Shown piece after piece: positions 16,446 through 25,138 of a stretch of 64,000 nt of DNA (positions are counted from its first letter, which is position 1; the number at the start of each line of letters is the position of its first letter). Below the pieces are notes generated by a model, which saw only the letters and a list, made by a program, of their open reading frames with translations, searched no databases and was not told the DNA's origin. Source of the DNA: Bog-532 sp965277615 (GTDB taxonomy: Bacteria > Actinomycetota > Actinomycetes > Streptosporangiales > Streptosporangiaceae); contig CBDIDG010000004.1 in the NCBI GenBank assembly GCA_965277615.1, forward strand, positions 1-64,000, read 5' to 3'. The position numbers and the translations under genes are program-made.

Positions 16446-18860
16446 CTACTCGGTGCGGAGGACCCGGCCGGCTCGCATCCGGATGGCGCGCCACTGGGGC
16501 CAGACGGCGACCAGGTTGACCACGAGCACGGCGGCGGGCGTGATCAGGACCAGAGCCCAGACGGCCAGCGGCGGGTGGTAGGCCAGCGGGGCGATGCCGG
16601 CGGCGTCGCGCCAGAGGAACCGGCCCAGGGCCAGGCCGAGCGGGATGCCGAACAGCAGGCCGGCCAGAGCCAGCACGGTGGCCTGGGTGGCCACGGCCAG
16701 CCGGGTCTGCCGCCGGGTCAGGCCCAGGGCCTGCAGCACGGCCAGGTCACGCCGGCGCCGGATGACCGCGGCGGTGACCGCGTAACCGACGGCGGCCACG
16801 GCCAGTACGGCCAGGAAGGCGCCCAGGGCCAGCGGCAGGTCCTCCAGGTCCCGGATCGTCTTCAGCTCATTGACGGGTGGCTGCGGATCCACCTGCATTT
16901 GCGGATCGCCGACTCTGGCGGCCTCCTTGGTCAGCCGCTGGGCCACGGCGGTGAGGTTGGCGCCGGGGCGCACGGCCACCGTGGCCGCGTGGTACTTGAA
17001 GGCGTAGTGGGCGCCCGCGAACAGGCGGCTGTAGCCGGCTGAGGTGAGCCAGCCGCCGTCGGAGTAGTCGTTGTGCGGCCCGGTGGGGACGAAGCCGATG
17101 CCGCTGACCCGCTCGGTGACCGGGGCGCCACCGCCCGCCAGCTTGATCACCGAGCCGGTTTTGGCGTGCAGCTGCTGGGCGCTGACCGGGGCCAGCACGA
17201 TCTCGTCCCGGGTGGTCGGCATCTGCCCGCTGACCAGCACGGCCGGCACGGGCTTGCCGCCCACCGGCGCGTAGGTGTAGGTCTCGACCGAGAACTGGCC
17301 GGATTGGGCGCCGGCGATTCTGGCGTCGTCCACCCCGGTCACGTCCGGATCGGCGGCGATCGCCCGCAGCGCCTGGGCGGTGCGCCCGCCGTCCTGGCCG
17401 TTGAAGCCGAAGAACGCCGCAAGCTGCCAGGTCTGCCCGTACCGCTCCGGATGGGTGGCGGCGTCGGTCACCCCGGCGGCGAACGTGAACGCGGCCAGCA
17501 CGCCGAGCACGCCGACGACCGCGCCGATCAGGGCCGGGCGGACCGGGACGGACGACCGGCCCCGCCCGGGCTCCAGCGCGAACTGGGAGCCGATGACCAC
17601 GGCCACGGGCAGGCCCGCACCGGAGGCAGCGGCCGCGGCCACGGACCGGCGGGTGACCTTATCGGCCCGGCGGCCAGTGAGCGCACGGGCGGCCAGGGCG
17701 GCCGCCGTGCCCAGCACCAGCAGCGGGACCAGGATCCAGCCGGTGCCCAGCACCAGCCAGTCCGCGCTGATCCCGGGGTGCGGCTCGACTGCGGAGGCGG
17801 CGCCGATCGGCATCCATTGCGAGGCCACGATGGCGCCGGCCACGCCGATAGTGGCCCCGGCCAGCGCGGCCAGGGCCGGGGCGGTGGCCGCGGCGGCGGC
17901 GCCCTGCCGCCGGGTCAGCCCGACCGACTGCAGGATCTGCAGGTCAGCGGTGGTGTTAGACACGTAGCGGGCGATGGCCTGGCCGACCAGAAACAGCGAA
18001 GTGATCAGGGCGGCCAGGGCGAAGGCCAGCAGGCAAGCGGCTTCGTAGCTGGTCACGCGGCGGGCCGGGTCGCCGAAGTTGACCGAGTTGTTCCACACGT
18101 CGATGTCGTCGCGGCCGGTGACCCGGGCCAGCCCGGCCCGGAAGGCCGGAATGGCGGCGGCGCCACCCCGGAGCCGAACCAGCGCGTTGATGTAGACGCT
18201 GTGCTGGGTGCCCAGGATGTTGGCCGGGTACCTGGCCCACAGCGCGGGCGAGGCCAGCAGCGCGCCGGGAACACTCGGATCGTCGGTGATCCAGGGCGAC
18301 CGGACCACCCCGACGATGCGCACCCGCACCCGGGGGCCGGCCGGCGCCGTGCCGTCCGAGCCGTCGTAGCCCGCGTTGGCCTGCTTCACGCTGGTCAGGT
18401 CGAGGGTCAAGAGATCCCCCGGGTGCTTGTGGAAGGCGCCGGCGAAACCGGGGGTGACGACGACCTCGTTGGCGGCGTGCGGGTTGTAGAGCCGGCCGGC
18501 CAGGACGACGGGGCGCTCGATGGTCCGGGTCATCGAAGAGTCCAGGAACGGGAACTGGGGTTCGGCGCCGGGGGCGTTTTCGACCGCGCCGCCGAAGGAC
18601 ACCGCGAACCGGCTCACCGCCTCCACCTGCGGCAGGGCCCGGACCTTGTTCCAGTCGAAGCCGGGCTGGTTGGGCAGCACGGTCACGGTGGCGGGCAGCG
18701 TCGGCCCGTACAGCCGGTTCACCGCGCTGTCCCCCCGCCGCGCCCCTGCGACGGCGGTGAGGACGGTCGCGGTGGCCAGCGCGATCAGCAGGGCCAGCAG
18801 CGCGAGCGAGCGCCAGCGCCGCGGCAGCTCGAGCCGCAGCCAGGTCGTAGTCATCCGCAT
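16446..18860 (-). CDS. FtsX/MacB-type ABC transporter permease (first of three paralogues)
   Basis: An 804-aa permease with an N-terminal TM (about 16-36, ALLALLIALATATVLTAVAG), a large extracellular domain, a first FtsX bundle (about 275-400), a second TM near 440-460 followed by another extracellular domain, and a final FtsX bundle (about 690-800) ending at VLRTE. It shares this plan and an ARR-rich segment after TM1 with the permeases at 19030 and 29297. It has no ATPase of its own; the likely partner is the ATPase at 28469. It is expressed leftwards. Its 169-bp upstream region holds a 19-bp tandem repeat and the two-part motif at 18972-19013. The substrate is unknown; related MacB-like systems export lipoproteins, peptides or drugs. 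Confidence 0.88.
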   Translation of the reverse strand: MRMTTTWLRLELPRRWRSLALLALLIALATATVLTAVAGARRGDSAVNRLYGPTLPATVTVLPNQPGFDWNKVRALPQVEAVSRFAVSFGGAVENAPGAEPQFPFLDSSMTRTIERPVVLAGRLYNPHAANEVVVTPGFAGAFHKHPGDLLTLDLTSVKQANAGYDGSDGTAPAGPRVRVRIVGVVRSPWITDDPSVPGALLASPALWARYPANILGTQHSVYINALVRLRGGAAAIPAFRAGLARVTGRDDIDVWNNSVNFGDPARRVTSYEAACLLAFALAALITSLFLVGQAIARYVSNTTADLQILQSVGLTRRQGAAAAATAPALAALAGATIGVAGAIVASQWMPIGAASAVEPHPGISADWLVLGTGWILVPLLVLGTAAALAARALTGRRADKVTRRSVAAAAASGAGLPVAVVIGSQFALEPGRGRSSVPVRPALIGAVVGVLGVLAAFTFAAGVTDAATHPERYGQTWQLAAFFGFNGQDGGRTAQALRAIAADPDVTGVDDARIAGAQSGQFSVETYTYAPVGGKPVPAVLVSGQMPTTRDEIVLAPVSAQQLHAKTGSVIKLAGGGAPVTERVSGIGFVPTGPHNDYSDGGWLTSAGYSRLFAGAHYAFKYHAATVAVRPGANLTAVAQRLTKEAARVGDPQMQVDPQPPVNELKTIRDLEDLPLALGAFLAVLAVAAVGYAVTAAVIRRRRDLAVLQALGLTRRQTRLAVATQATVLALAGLLFGIPLGLALGRFLWRDAAGIAPLAYHPPLAVWALVLITPAAVLVVNLVAVWPQWRAIRMRAGRVLRTE

Positions 18861-18911
18861 GGCCAGTCCTCCACCAGTTCCCTCTCCCGCTGGTGTCCCC
18901 CACCAGTCCTG

Positions 18912-18949
18912 CCGCCGGCGTCCGTCAGCTCCGCCGGTGTCCGTCAGCT
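18912..18949. repeat. 19-bp tandem duplication upstream of the first permease
   Basis: Two adjacent 19-bp units (18912-18930 and 18931-18949) differ at one position (ccgccggcgtccgtcagct against ccgccggtgtccgtcagct). They lie between the permease start and the two-part motif. Confidence 0.85.
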
Positions 18950-18971
18950 TGTCTCATCTGGGGCTGGTTTT

Positions 18972-19013
18972 GCCAGGGTGGTAGCTCGCAGCGGCCGGTG
19001 TGCCTAGCACCAC
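18972..19013. promoter_or_regulatory. Two-part motif A, upstream of the first permease
   Basis: gccagggtggta (18972-18983), 18 bases, then gcctagcaccac (19002-19013). The same two boxes with the same 18-base gap occur at 21513-21554. The boxes are near-inverted (ggtggt against accacc), which suits a dimeric regulator. It is a candidate site for the NarL-type regulator at 21614. Confidence 0.55.
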
Positions 19014-19029
19014 CGGGCCCGAGGGTGGT

Positions 19030-21480
19030 TCACTCGGCCCGCAGCGCCTGGTCCGGGCGGGCGTACGCGCCCCGGCCGCCGATGCGCAGGGCGATGGCGG
19101 TGGCCGCGGCCAGCACGGCCGCGACGGTGAGCAGCAGCAGAGTCACCGGGATAACCGGGCTGGCCGGGACGCCGGCGCCGGCCGCGAACCGGCCCCACCC
19201 ATAGCGCCCGGCCGCGATCCCCAGCGGCAGGCCGATCAGCAGGTCCAGGCCGCTGAGGGCGGTCAGCTGCCAGCAGCGGATGGCCCGCAGCTGCCGGCGT
19301 CGCAGGCCGAGCGCGGCCAGGACCGCGAAGTCGTGGCGGGACTGGCGGGCCGACACCGCCGCGAACTGGGCCAGCACAGCCAGCCCGAGCACGGCCAGCA
19401 GGCCGGCCAGGATCTGCGGGGTCCGGTCAATGCTGACGTAGTTGGTCACGCCGTTCGGGCGCTGGTCCGTGACCAGGCACGTCGACTGCTGGATGCCCGC
19501 GCAGAACGAGGCCACGGCCCGTTCGAAGTCGCGCCGGGCCGCGGCCAGGCCGGGTCCGGGGGTGAACCGGACGAGCACGATGCTGTAGCCGTGGCCCGCG
19601 AAGGCCGTAGCCTGACGGGCCAGCAGCGATGAAGTGACCAGGGCGCCCTGGCCGAGATCGGTGGGCGTCAGGCCGCCCTCGCCGAAGTAGGGGAACACGG
19701 CCTGCCCGGTGATCCGCTCGATCCGCGGGTGCCGGTCGCCACCCACGGTGACCGTCACCGTCTGACCGACCCGTAGCCCGGCCTGCCGGAGTACCGAGGT
19801 GCCCAGCACGATCTCCGCGCCGGAGCGCGGCGCGTGCCCGTCGAGCAGCGGCGGGGACACCAGCGGGCCATGGCCGGAGGTGAGGCCGATGGCCGGGACT
19901 TCGGTGCGGCCGATCTGGACTGTGCCGTGGTCGCCGAAGGTCCAGGCGGCGATCCCTGACACGTGCGCCGTGAGGGCCCGGAACTGTGCCGGCGTGATCG
20001 TGCTGAACTGCAGGTCCAAGGCGGCGTCCCAGTCCTGGCCGTACAGGCGGGGCGTGCTGACCAAGTGGACCAGGCTGGCGCCGAACGTAGCCGCCGCGGT
20101 GACGGCCACGACGGCCAGGGTGGCTCCGGCCACGGCGCCGCGGGCGGACCCGGTAGCCCGCCCGGACACCAGCCGCATCCCGGTCACCACGGTCACCGGC
20201 GCCCCGGCGCGGGCCAGCCAGCTCGCCAGCCGGGCGCTGGCCGCCGGCCTGGTCAGGGGGCCGGCCCGAAGCGGGCTGGCCGGGCCCGCTGGGCCGCCCG
20301 GTGCCGTCCGCCAGGCCGTGCTGGCCCGCCAGGCCGGCCAGGTGGTCCAGGCCAGCATGAGCAGTACGATCCCGACGGCGCCGACGCCGAGCACCACGCC
20401 GTCCACGCTCACGCCGGGTGCGGGCTCGGCCAGCCGGGCCGGGCCGATCGGCATCAGCGGGGAGGCCGCCACCGCCGTCCCACAGGCGAGCACCGCGCCG
20501 GCGGCGGCGGCCGTCACGACCTGGACCAGGGCGGCCGCCTGAAGCTGGGGCCGGGTCATCCCCATCGCAGCAAGGGCGCGGACGCCGACCGCGGCGTTCC
20601 GGATCAGGCGGGTCGCCAACTGGCCGGTCACCATCAGCGCGGTGACGGCCAGGCACAGGGCGAACAGGGCCAGCGCCACGGCCTGCGGCCGGATGGACCG
20701 CTGCACCGCGGCGGTCTGCGCGCTCTCGTCGGCCACCGCGGCCTGGCCCTGGGTCGCTGGATAGCGCCGGGTCAGGGCCTGGGCGGCTGTGGTCACGCGG
20801 GCCGGGCTGGCGCCCGGGCGGAGTTTCACGGTGGCGCCGTCCGCGCCTTCGTAGCTGGGACCGAGCGCACGGAACAGCGCGGCGCTGGTCACGATCAGCG
20901 AGGAGCGGTCCGAGTCGGTGACCGGGACGACCGAGCCCCGGGTGACCATGATGCCGGTCACCCGCTCGGTCAGCCGCCGGGCTGGCCGGGGATCGTCGCC
21001 GGCAAAAAGGGCCAGCACCAGGGGGCTGCCCACGTGCAGGCCCAACCGCGCCGCGGCCAGCTGGTCCACCATCGCCTCGCCCGGCCGGCCCGGCCGGGGC
21101 GGACGTCCCGCCAGCAGCTTCGGCCGGTCCAGTACGGCGGCGTACCGGCCGTCCAGCGGGGCGACCACCTGGTCTTGTTCCAGCCGACCGCTACCGGTCA
21201 CCGGCAGCGCGTTCAGCACCACCAACGGGGCGCTGGCGGCCACCCCGGGTAGTCGCCCAAGGGCCTGGTCGTAACCACCCACGCCACCAGAGGTGGCCAC
21301 TAGCAGGTCGGACGCGTGGGAATAGCGCAAGAACCGGGGGTAGGCGCTGGCGGTCCGGCGGGCCCCGGCCGAGGCAGCCAGCACCGTTCCCCCGGCCAGA
21401 CCGATCAGCAAGGTCAGCACCAGCCAGTCCCGCCATCGGGCGCGCAGCCCGAGCCCGGCCACGCGCAGCACGGCTCGCAT
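19030..21480 (-). CDS. FtsX/MacB-type ABC transporter permease (second paralogue)
   Basis: An 816-aa permease. The start ATG 21480 gives MRAVLRVAGLGLRARWRD followed by TM1 (LVLTLLIGLAGGTVLAASAG). A longer reading into 21876 would run antisense through the response regulator. TM1, an extracellular domain, an FtsX bundle (about 270-410), a further TM, a second extracellular domain and a last FtsX bundle (about 690-805) follow. The end, YARPDQALRAE, resembles the conserved last residues of the other two permeases. It is divergent from the response regulator across 133 bp with motif B. Confidence 0.88.
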   Translation of the reverse strand: MRAVLRVAGLGLRARWRDWLVLTLLIGLAGGTVLAASAGARRTASAYPRFLRYSHASDLLVATSGGVGGYDQALGRLPGVAASAPLVVLNALPVTGSGRLEQDQVVAPLDGRYAAVLDRPKLLAGRPPRPGRPGEAMVDQLAAARLGLHVGSPLVLALFAGDDPRPARRLTERVTGIMVTRGSVVPVTDSDRSSLIVTSAALFRALGPSYEGADGATVKLRPGASPARVTTAAQALTRRYPATQGQAAVADESAQTAAVQRSIRPQAVALALFALCLAVTALMVTGQLATRLIRNAAVGVRALAAMGMTRPQLQAAALVQVVTAAAAGAVLACGTAVAASPLMPIGPARLAEPAPGVSVDGVVLGVGAVGIVLLMLAWTTWPAWRASTAWRTAPGGPAGPASPLRAGPLTRPAASARLASWLARAGAPVTVVTGMRLVSGRATGSARGAVAGATLAVVAVTAAATFGASLVHLVSTPRLYGQDWDAALDLQFSTITPAQFRALTAHVSGIAAWTFGDHGTVQIGRTEVPAIGLTSGHGPLVSPPLLDGHAPRSGAEIVLGTSVLRQAGLRVGQTVTVTVGGDRHPRIERITGQAVFPYFGEGGLTPTDLGQGALVTSSLLARQATAFAGHGYSIVLVRFTPGPGLAAARRDFERAVASFCAGIQQSTCLVTDQRPNGVTNYVSIDRTPQILAGLLAVLGLAVLAQFAAVSARQSRHDFAVLAALGLRRRQLRAIRCWQLTALSGLDLLIGLPLGIAAGRYGWGRFAAGAGVPASPVIPVTLLLLTVAAVLAAATAIALRIGGRGAYARPDQALRAE

Positions 21481-21512
21481 GCCTGCTAGCTTCCTCCGGC
21501 CGGTGCTCATGG

Positions 21513-21554
21513 GCCAGGGTGGTGCCCGCTGGCGGTGGGGTGGGCTAGCACCAC
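21513..21554. promoter_or_regulatory. Two-part motif B between second permease and response regulator
   Basis: gccagggtggtg (21513-21524), 18 bases, then ggctagcaccac (21543-21554). It matches motif A in both boxes and in spacing. It lies in the shared promoter region of the permease (-) and the response regulator (+), so it could serve both. Confidence 0.55.
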
Positions 21555-21613
21555 AGGTCACGCTGGGGTGACAGGTCTCGTCCCAGGCCATCGCGACCGT
21601 TAGCATTCGAGCC

Positions 21614-22291
21614 ATGATCAGGGTGGCGCTGGCCGAGGACAACGTGCTGCTGCGGGAGGGGATCTCGCGGCTGGTGTCCGGTGAGCCGCAGTTCGAGCTG
21701 GTGGGGACGGCCTCAGATCTGCCCGGGCTGCTGGCGCTGATCGAGCAGCAGGACCCGGACGTGGTGGTGACCGACATCCGGATGCCACCGAGCGGCAAGG
21801 ACGAGGGACTGCAGGCCGCGGCGTGGCTGCGGGCGAACCGGCCCAAGGTCGGGGTGGTGGTGCTCAGCCAGTACACCAGTCCCGGCTACGCGCTGGCCCT
21901 GCTGGAACACGGGTCGGCGGGCCGCGCCTACCTGCTGAAGGAGCGGGTGGCCAGCGTGGACGAGCTGGCCCACGCCATCCGGGCGGTGGCCGAGGGCGGA
22001 TCGGTCATCGACCCGCAGGTGGTGGACGAGCTGGTCCGGTCCCGGTCGCACCCGCAGGCCTCCAGCCTGGACGAGCTGACCCCGCGCGAGTCGCAGATCC
22101 TGGCCGAGATGGCCCAGGGCAAGAACAACGCCGCGATCGCCGCCGCCTTGACCGTGTCCGAGCGGGCGGTGGAGAAGCACACCAACTCGATCTTCATGAA
22201 GCTCGGGCTGAGCGAGGAGAAGGACGTCAACCGCCGGGTCAAGGCGGTCCTGCTGTTCCTCAGCCGCGGCGAGAAGGACCGGGCCCAGTAG
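21614..22291 (+). CDS. NarL/LuxR-family response regulator
   Basis: A 225-aa regulator with a receiver (about 1-120) and a LuxR-type HTH (about 155-210). The phospho-acceptor is D54 in VVVTDIRMPP; the acidic pair is in ALAEDN and the Lys is in YLLKER. The HTH reads LTPRESQILAEMAQGKNNAAIAAAL then VSERAVEKHTNSIFMKLGL. The likely kinase partner is the histidine kinase at 22820, convergent and 530 bp away. Its predicted targets are the permease operons carrying the two-part motif. The receiver resembles that of the cyclase fusion at 27139, sharing TDIRMPP, VVLSQY, EGSAGY-like and YLLK segments. Confidence 0.92.
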   Translation: MIRVALAEDNVLLREGISRLVSGEPQFELVGTASDLPGLLALIEQQDPDVVVTDIRMPPSGKDEGLQAAAWLRANRPKVGVVVLSQYTSPGYALALLEHGSAGRAYLLKERVASVDELAHAIRAVAEGGSVIDPQVVDELVRSRSHPQASSLDELTPRESQILAEMAQGKNNAAIAAALTVSERAVEKHTNSIFMKLGLSEEKDVNRRVKAVLLFLSRGEKDRAQ

Positions 22292-22307
22292 GACCAAGAC
22301 CGGGGGG

Positions 22308-22336
22308 GCTGGCTGCACCCCGGGGAGGAAGCCAGC
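22308..22336. other. Inverted repeat between the two regulator genes
   Basis: gctggct (22308-22314) and agccagc (22330-22336) are exact complements flanking a C/G-rich 15-base loop. It lies between two same-strand regulator genes and might act as an attenuator. There is no T-tract. Confidence 0.35.
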
Positions 22337-22375
22337 ACCCTGCTGGCCCGGCCGGGGGCGTGCGAAGCTGGGAGG

Positions 22376-22750
22376 GTGAACAGCCCGCATTCCGTGCTCG
22401 TGGTGGACGACCAGGCCCCGTTCCGCATGGCGGTCAAGGCGGTGCTGCGCCGGCTGGCCTGCTTCGAGCTGGCGGCGGAGGCGTCCGACGGCCCCGAGGC
22501 GATCCGGCTGGTCGATGAGCTGCACCCGGAGCTGGTGCTGATGGACATCAACATGCCGCAGATGAGCGGGATCGAGGCGACCCGGCAGATCACCGCCGCG
22601 CACCCCGAGGTGGTCGTGTTCCTGTGCTCGACCTACGACGCGGCTGACCTGCCCCGGGACGCGACCGACAGCGGCGCCCGGGCGTACGTGAACAAGGAAC
22701 AGTTCGGGGCCGCGGCCCTGCAGCAGCTGTGGGACGAGCACGGCACTTAA
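22376..22750 (+). CDS. Stand-alone receiver-domain response regulator
   Basis: A 124-aa protein that is only a receiver: SVLVVDDQAP with the acidic pair, D57 in VLMDINMPQMSG, an ST motif in LCSTYDA and the Lys in YVNKEQ. There is no output domain; the stop follows directly after the last helix. It starts at GTG 22376. Such proteins act as phosphate sinks or signal by protein contact. Its place between a NarL regulator and a convergent histidine kinase suggests that it shares that kinase. Confidence 0.9.
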   Translation: MNSPHSVLVVDDQAPFRMAVKAVLRRLACFELAAEASDGPEAIRLVDELHPELVLMDINMPQMSGIEATRQITAAHPEVVVFLCSTYDAADLPRDATDSGARAYVNKEQFGAAALQQLWDEHGT

Positions 22751-22819
22751 CGCCCGGGTGTACCTCCCGGGGTCACGATCGATGCTGGCTGAGACGGTGC
22801 TGGCTGGAGACAGTGCTGG

Positions 22820-24982
22820 CTAAGGGAGCGGGATGGTGCCGCTGATCGTCGAGCCCTGGCCGGGGGCCGAATCCCAGCGCACGGTGCCGCCGATCGCGCC
22901 CAGCCGGTCGGCCATGTTGACGAACCCGTGGCCGCCGCGGGCCTTGGCCGGGTCGAAACCGGGACCGTCGTCGCGGACCGCGAAGTTCAGGCCGCCCGCC
23001 TCGGTCCACACCCGGACCTGGACGGTCGCGCTGGGCGCGTGCTTGCTGGCGTTCTGCAGGGCCTCCAGGCAGCAGAAGTAGACGGCCGCTTCCAGGTCGG
23101 CCTGGTAGCGGCCCACGTCGTCGGCGACGGACACCGTGACCGGCAGCGGGCTCCGCCCGGCCGCGGCCCGCAGCGCCTCACCGAGCCCGCGGTCGGCCAG
23201 CAGTGGCGGGTAGATGCCGTGGGCCAGCTCACGCAGCTCCTTGATCGTGTCCTGGACGTCGGCGGCCAGCTGGTCGAGGATCTGCGCGGTACCGTCCGGG
23301 TCCTCGGCGGCGATGTCCTTGGCCAGCCGCAGGTTGATGGCCAGCGCCACCAGGTGCTGCTGGGCGCCGTCGTGCAGGTTCCGTTCCACCCGGCGGCGTT
23401 CGGCGTCGCCGCTGGCCACGATGCGGGCGCGGGAGGCCCGCAGCTCTTCGGCCTGCTTACGCAGCTCATCCAGGGTGGTGTGCAGCGCGGCGTCGAGCTG
23501 GACGTTGTGGAAGGCCAGGCCGGTCTGCCGGGCCAGCTCGGTCAGCACCCGGTCGTCGTCCTCGGTGAAGCTGTCCGCGTCCACCGGCCGTTCCACCACG
23601 ATCAGTCCGAGCAGATCCCCGCCGTGGCTGACCGGGGCCACCCGCAGCTGGGTCCGGAGCCGGCCGTCCAGCAGCGCGGGCAGCCAGATCGCGGTCCAGG
23701 CGTTACCGGAGACACCGGCCCGGCTGACCACCTCACGTTCCCGGGCGCTCAGCACCAGCGACCGGGGGCCCGCGTCCGGCACCGACACCGTGCGTTCCAG
23801 CACCTCGCTGCTGCCGGTGTAGACCTCGGCGCTGGTCAGGCCCATCGTCTTACGCAGCGACTCGGCCAGCTGGAGCAGCAGCTCGTCCATGGTGACGTTG
23901 CGGGTCAGCCGGCTGCCGAACGTGCGCAGCACCTCGTCCGGGGCCTGCCGGGCCCCGTACACGAAGCGGGTGGCAGCGGCGGCGAGCCGGTCCCTGGCCG
24001 GCAGGTAGCCGATGGCCGCGATCGCCGCGGCCAGCATGGACAGGCCCAGCACCTCACGGTCGGCCGAGCTGTCCGGGGCCTGGCCGAAGCCGAGGATGAC
24101 GATCAGGTAGATAACCGCGACGACCACGCTGAACCCGGCGGCGGACAGCACGTAGACGAACACCCGGCTGCCCTGCCGGGCCAGCACGGGCACGAGGGCG
24201 GCCATCGCGCCGAGCGGGATCGCGACCGAGGCGCCCTCACCGACCAGGCCCGCAGGCCCGGGCCATGCCACCAGCAGGTGCAGGACCGCGGCCACCAGGG
24301 CGATGTCGGCGGCGGCGACCGCGCCCAGGCCCGCCCACTGCAGCGCTTCCCGGTCGTGGCCCGCCGCGCGCAGGTAGCGCAGCCGCAGGGCGGGCAGCGC
24401 GACCACCGCTGCGACCGCGGCCCCGGCGGCCGCCGCGGCCACCGGGAACGGATGACCGGCGGCGGCCAGGCCCAGCCCGGCGGCCGCCGCGATCAGGTAG
24501 GCCACCGCCACGGTCACCTGCCGGGGACGCCCGGCCAGCCGCCCGTCCGGGAAGGCCAGCACCAGGTGCAGGGCGGCCGCGATCACCAGCGGCACCCCCA
24601 CGGTGGCGGCGGCGCGGGCCGCGCTGTGGGCGGTCCCGGCCGACGACGCGGCGATCCGCCCGGCGGCCAGCGTGGCTGCGGCCAGCAGCGCGGCGGCCGC
24701 GGCGGTCCAGCCGCTGGCCCGGCGGCCACTCCAGGCGCAGGCCGCGGCGGCCAGGGCCCAGCAGGCGATCACGGCGGCGGTGACCGCGGTCAGGCCGGTG
24801 CCACCGCCACCCCGGACCGGGCTGCGCAGCGCGAGCACCAGCAGGACCGCGGTGGCCAGGGGCAGCAGCACCCCGGCCACGGCGCGCTGAGTCCGGAGCC
24901 GGGGAGCGGCCAAGTCATTAAAAATAGGATGACGGTCGGCTGGGAGGACGTCGGCGATGTCCGGCGGCCCGATGCGGTTCAT
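22820..24982 (-). CDS. Multi-TM sensor histidine kinase with GAF domain
   Basis: A 720-aa kinase from ATG 24982 (ATG 25000 is also possible). About residues 30-335 form eight to ten hydrophobic helices. Next comes a GAF-like domain (about 370-535), a HisKA_3 dimerisation domain with the phospho-His in RRRVERNLHDGAQQHLVALA (His about 536) and a HATPase domain (NASKHAP N-box, VRDDGPGFD G1, GGHGFVNMADRL G2). This architecture is that of actinobacterial LiaS/NarX-like kinases. Partners are the regulators at 21614 and 22376. A weak form of the two-part motif lies just upstream (about 25014-25057). Confidence 0.9.
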   Translation of the reverse strand: MNRIGPPDIADVLPADRHPIFNDLAAPRLRTQRAVAGVLLPLATAVLLVLALRSPVRGGGGTGLTAVTAAVIACWALAAAACAWSGRRASGWTAAAAALLAAATLAAGRIAASSAGTAHSAARAAATVGVPLVIAAALHLVLAFPDGRLAGRPRQVTVAVAYLIAAAAGLGLAAAGHPFPVAAAAAGAAVAAVVALPALRLRYLRAAGHDREALQWAGLGAVAAADIALVAAVLHLLVAWPGPAGLVGEGASVAIPLGAMAALVPVLARQGSRVFVYVLSAAGFSVVVAVIYLIVILGFGQAPDSSADREVLGLSMLAAAIAAIGYLPARDRLAAAATRFVYGARQAPDEVLRTFGSRLTRNVTMDELLLQLAESLRKTMGLTSAEVYTGSSEVLERTVSVPDAGPRSLVLSAREREVVSRAGVSGNAWTAIWLPALLDGRLRTQLRVAPVSHGGDLLGLIVVERPVDADSFTEDDDRVLTELARQTGLAFHNVQLDAALHTTLDELRKQAEELRASRARIVASGDAERRRVERNLHDGAQQHLVALAINLRLAKDIAAEDPDGTAQILDQLAADVQDTIKELRELAHGIYPPLLADRGLGEALRAAAGRSPLPVTVSVADDVGRYQADLEAAVYFCCLEALQNASKHAPSATVQVRVWTEAGGLNFAVRDDGPGFDPAKARGGHGFVNMADRLGAIGGTVRWDSAPGQGSTISGTIPLP

Positions 24983-25138
24983 GTCCCAGTTTTCGCACAT
25001 CCCGCGCTGACCTGCCAGTGAGCAGGCCACCCGGCGTGATGGTCGTGGTCGCACCACCGCGGGAGGGGGCGAGCATCCCGGCGGGCACACGCAGGCAGCA
25101 CCCTGGCCGGGGCCGGCCCGGGCGGTGACGCTGAGGCC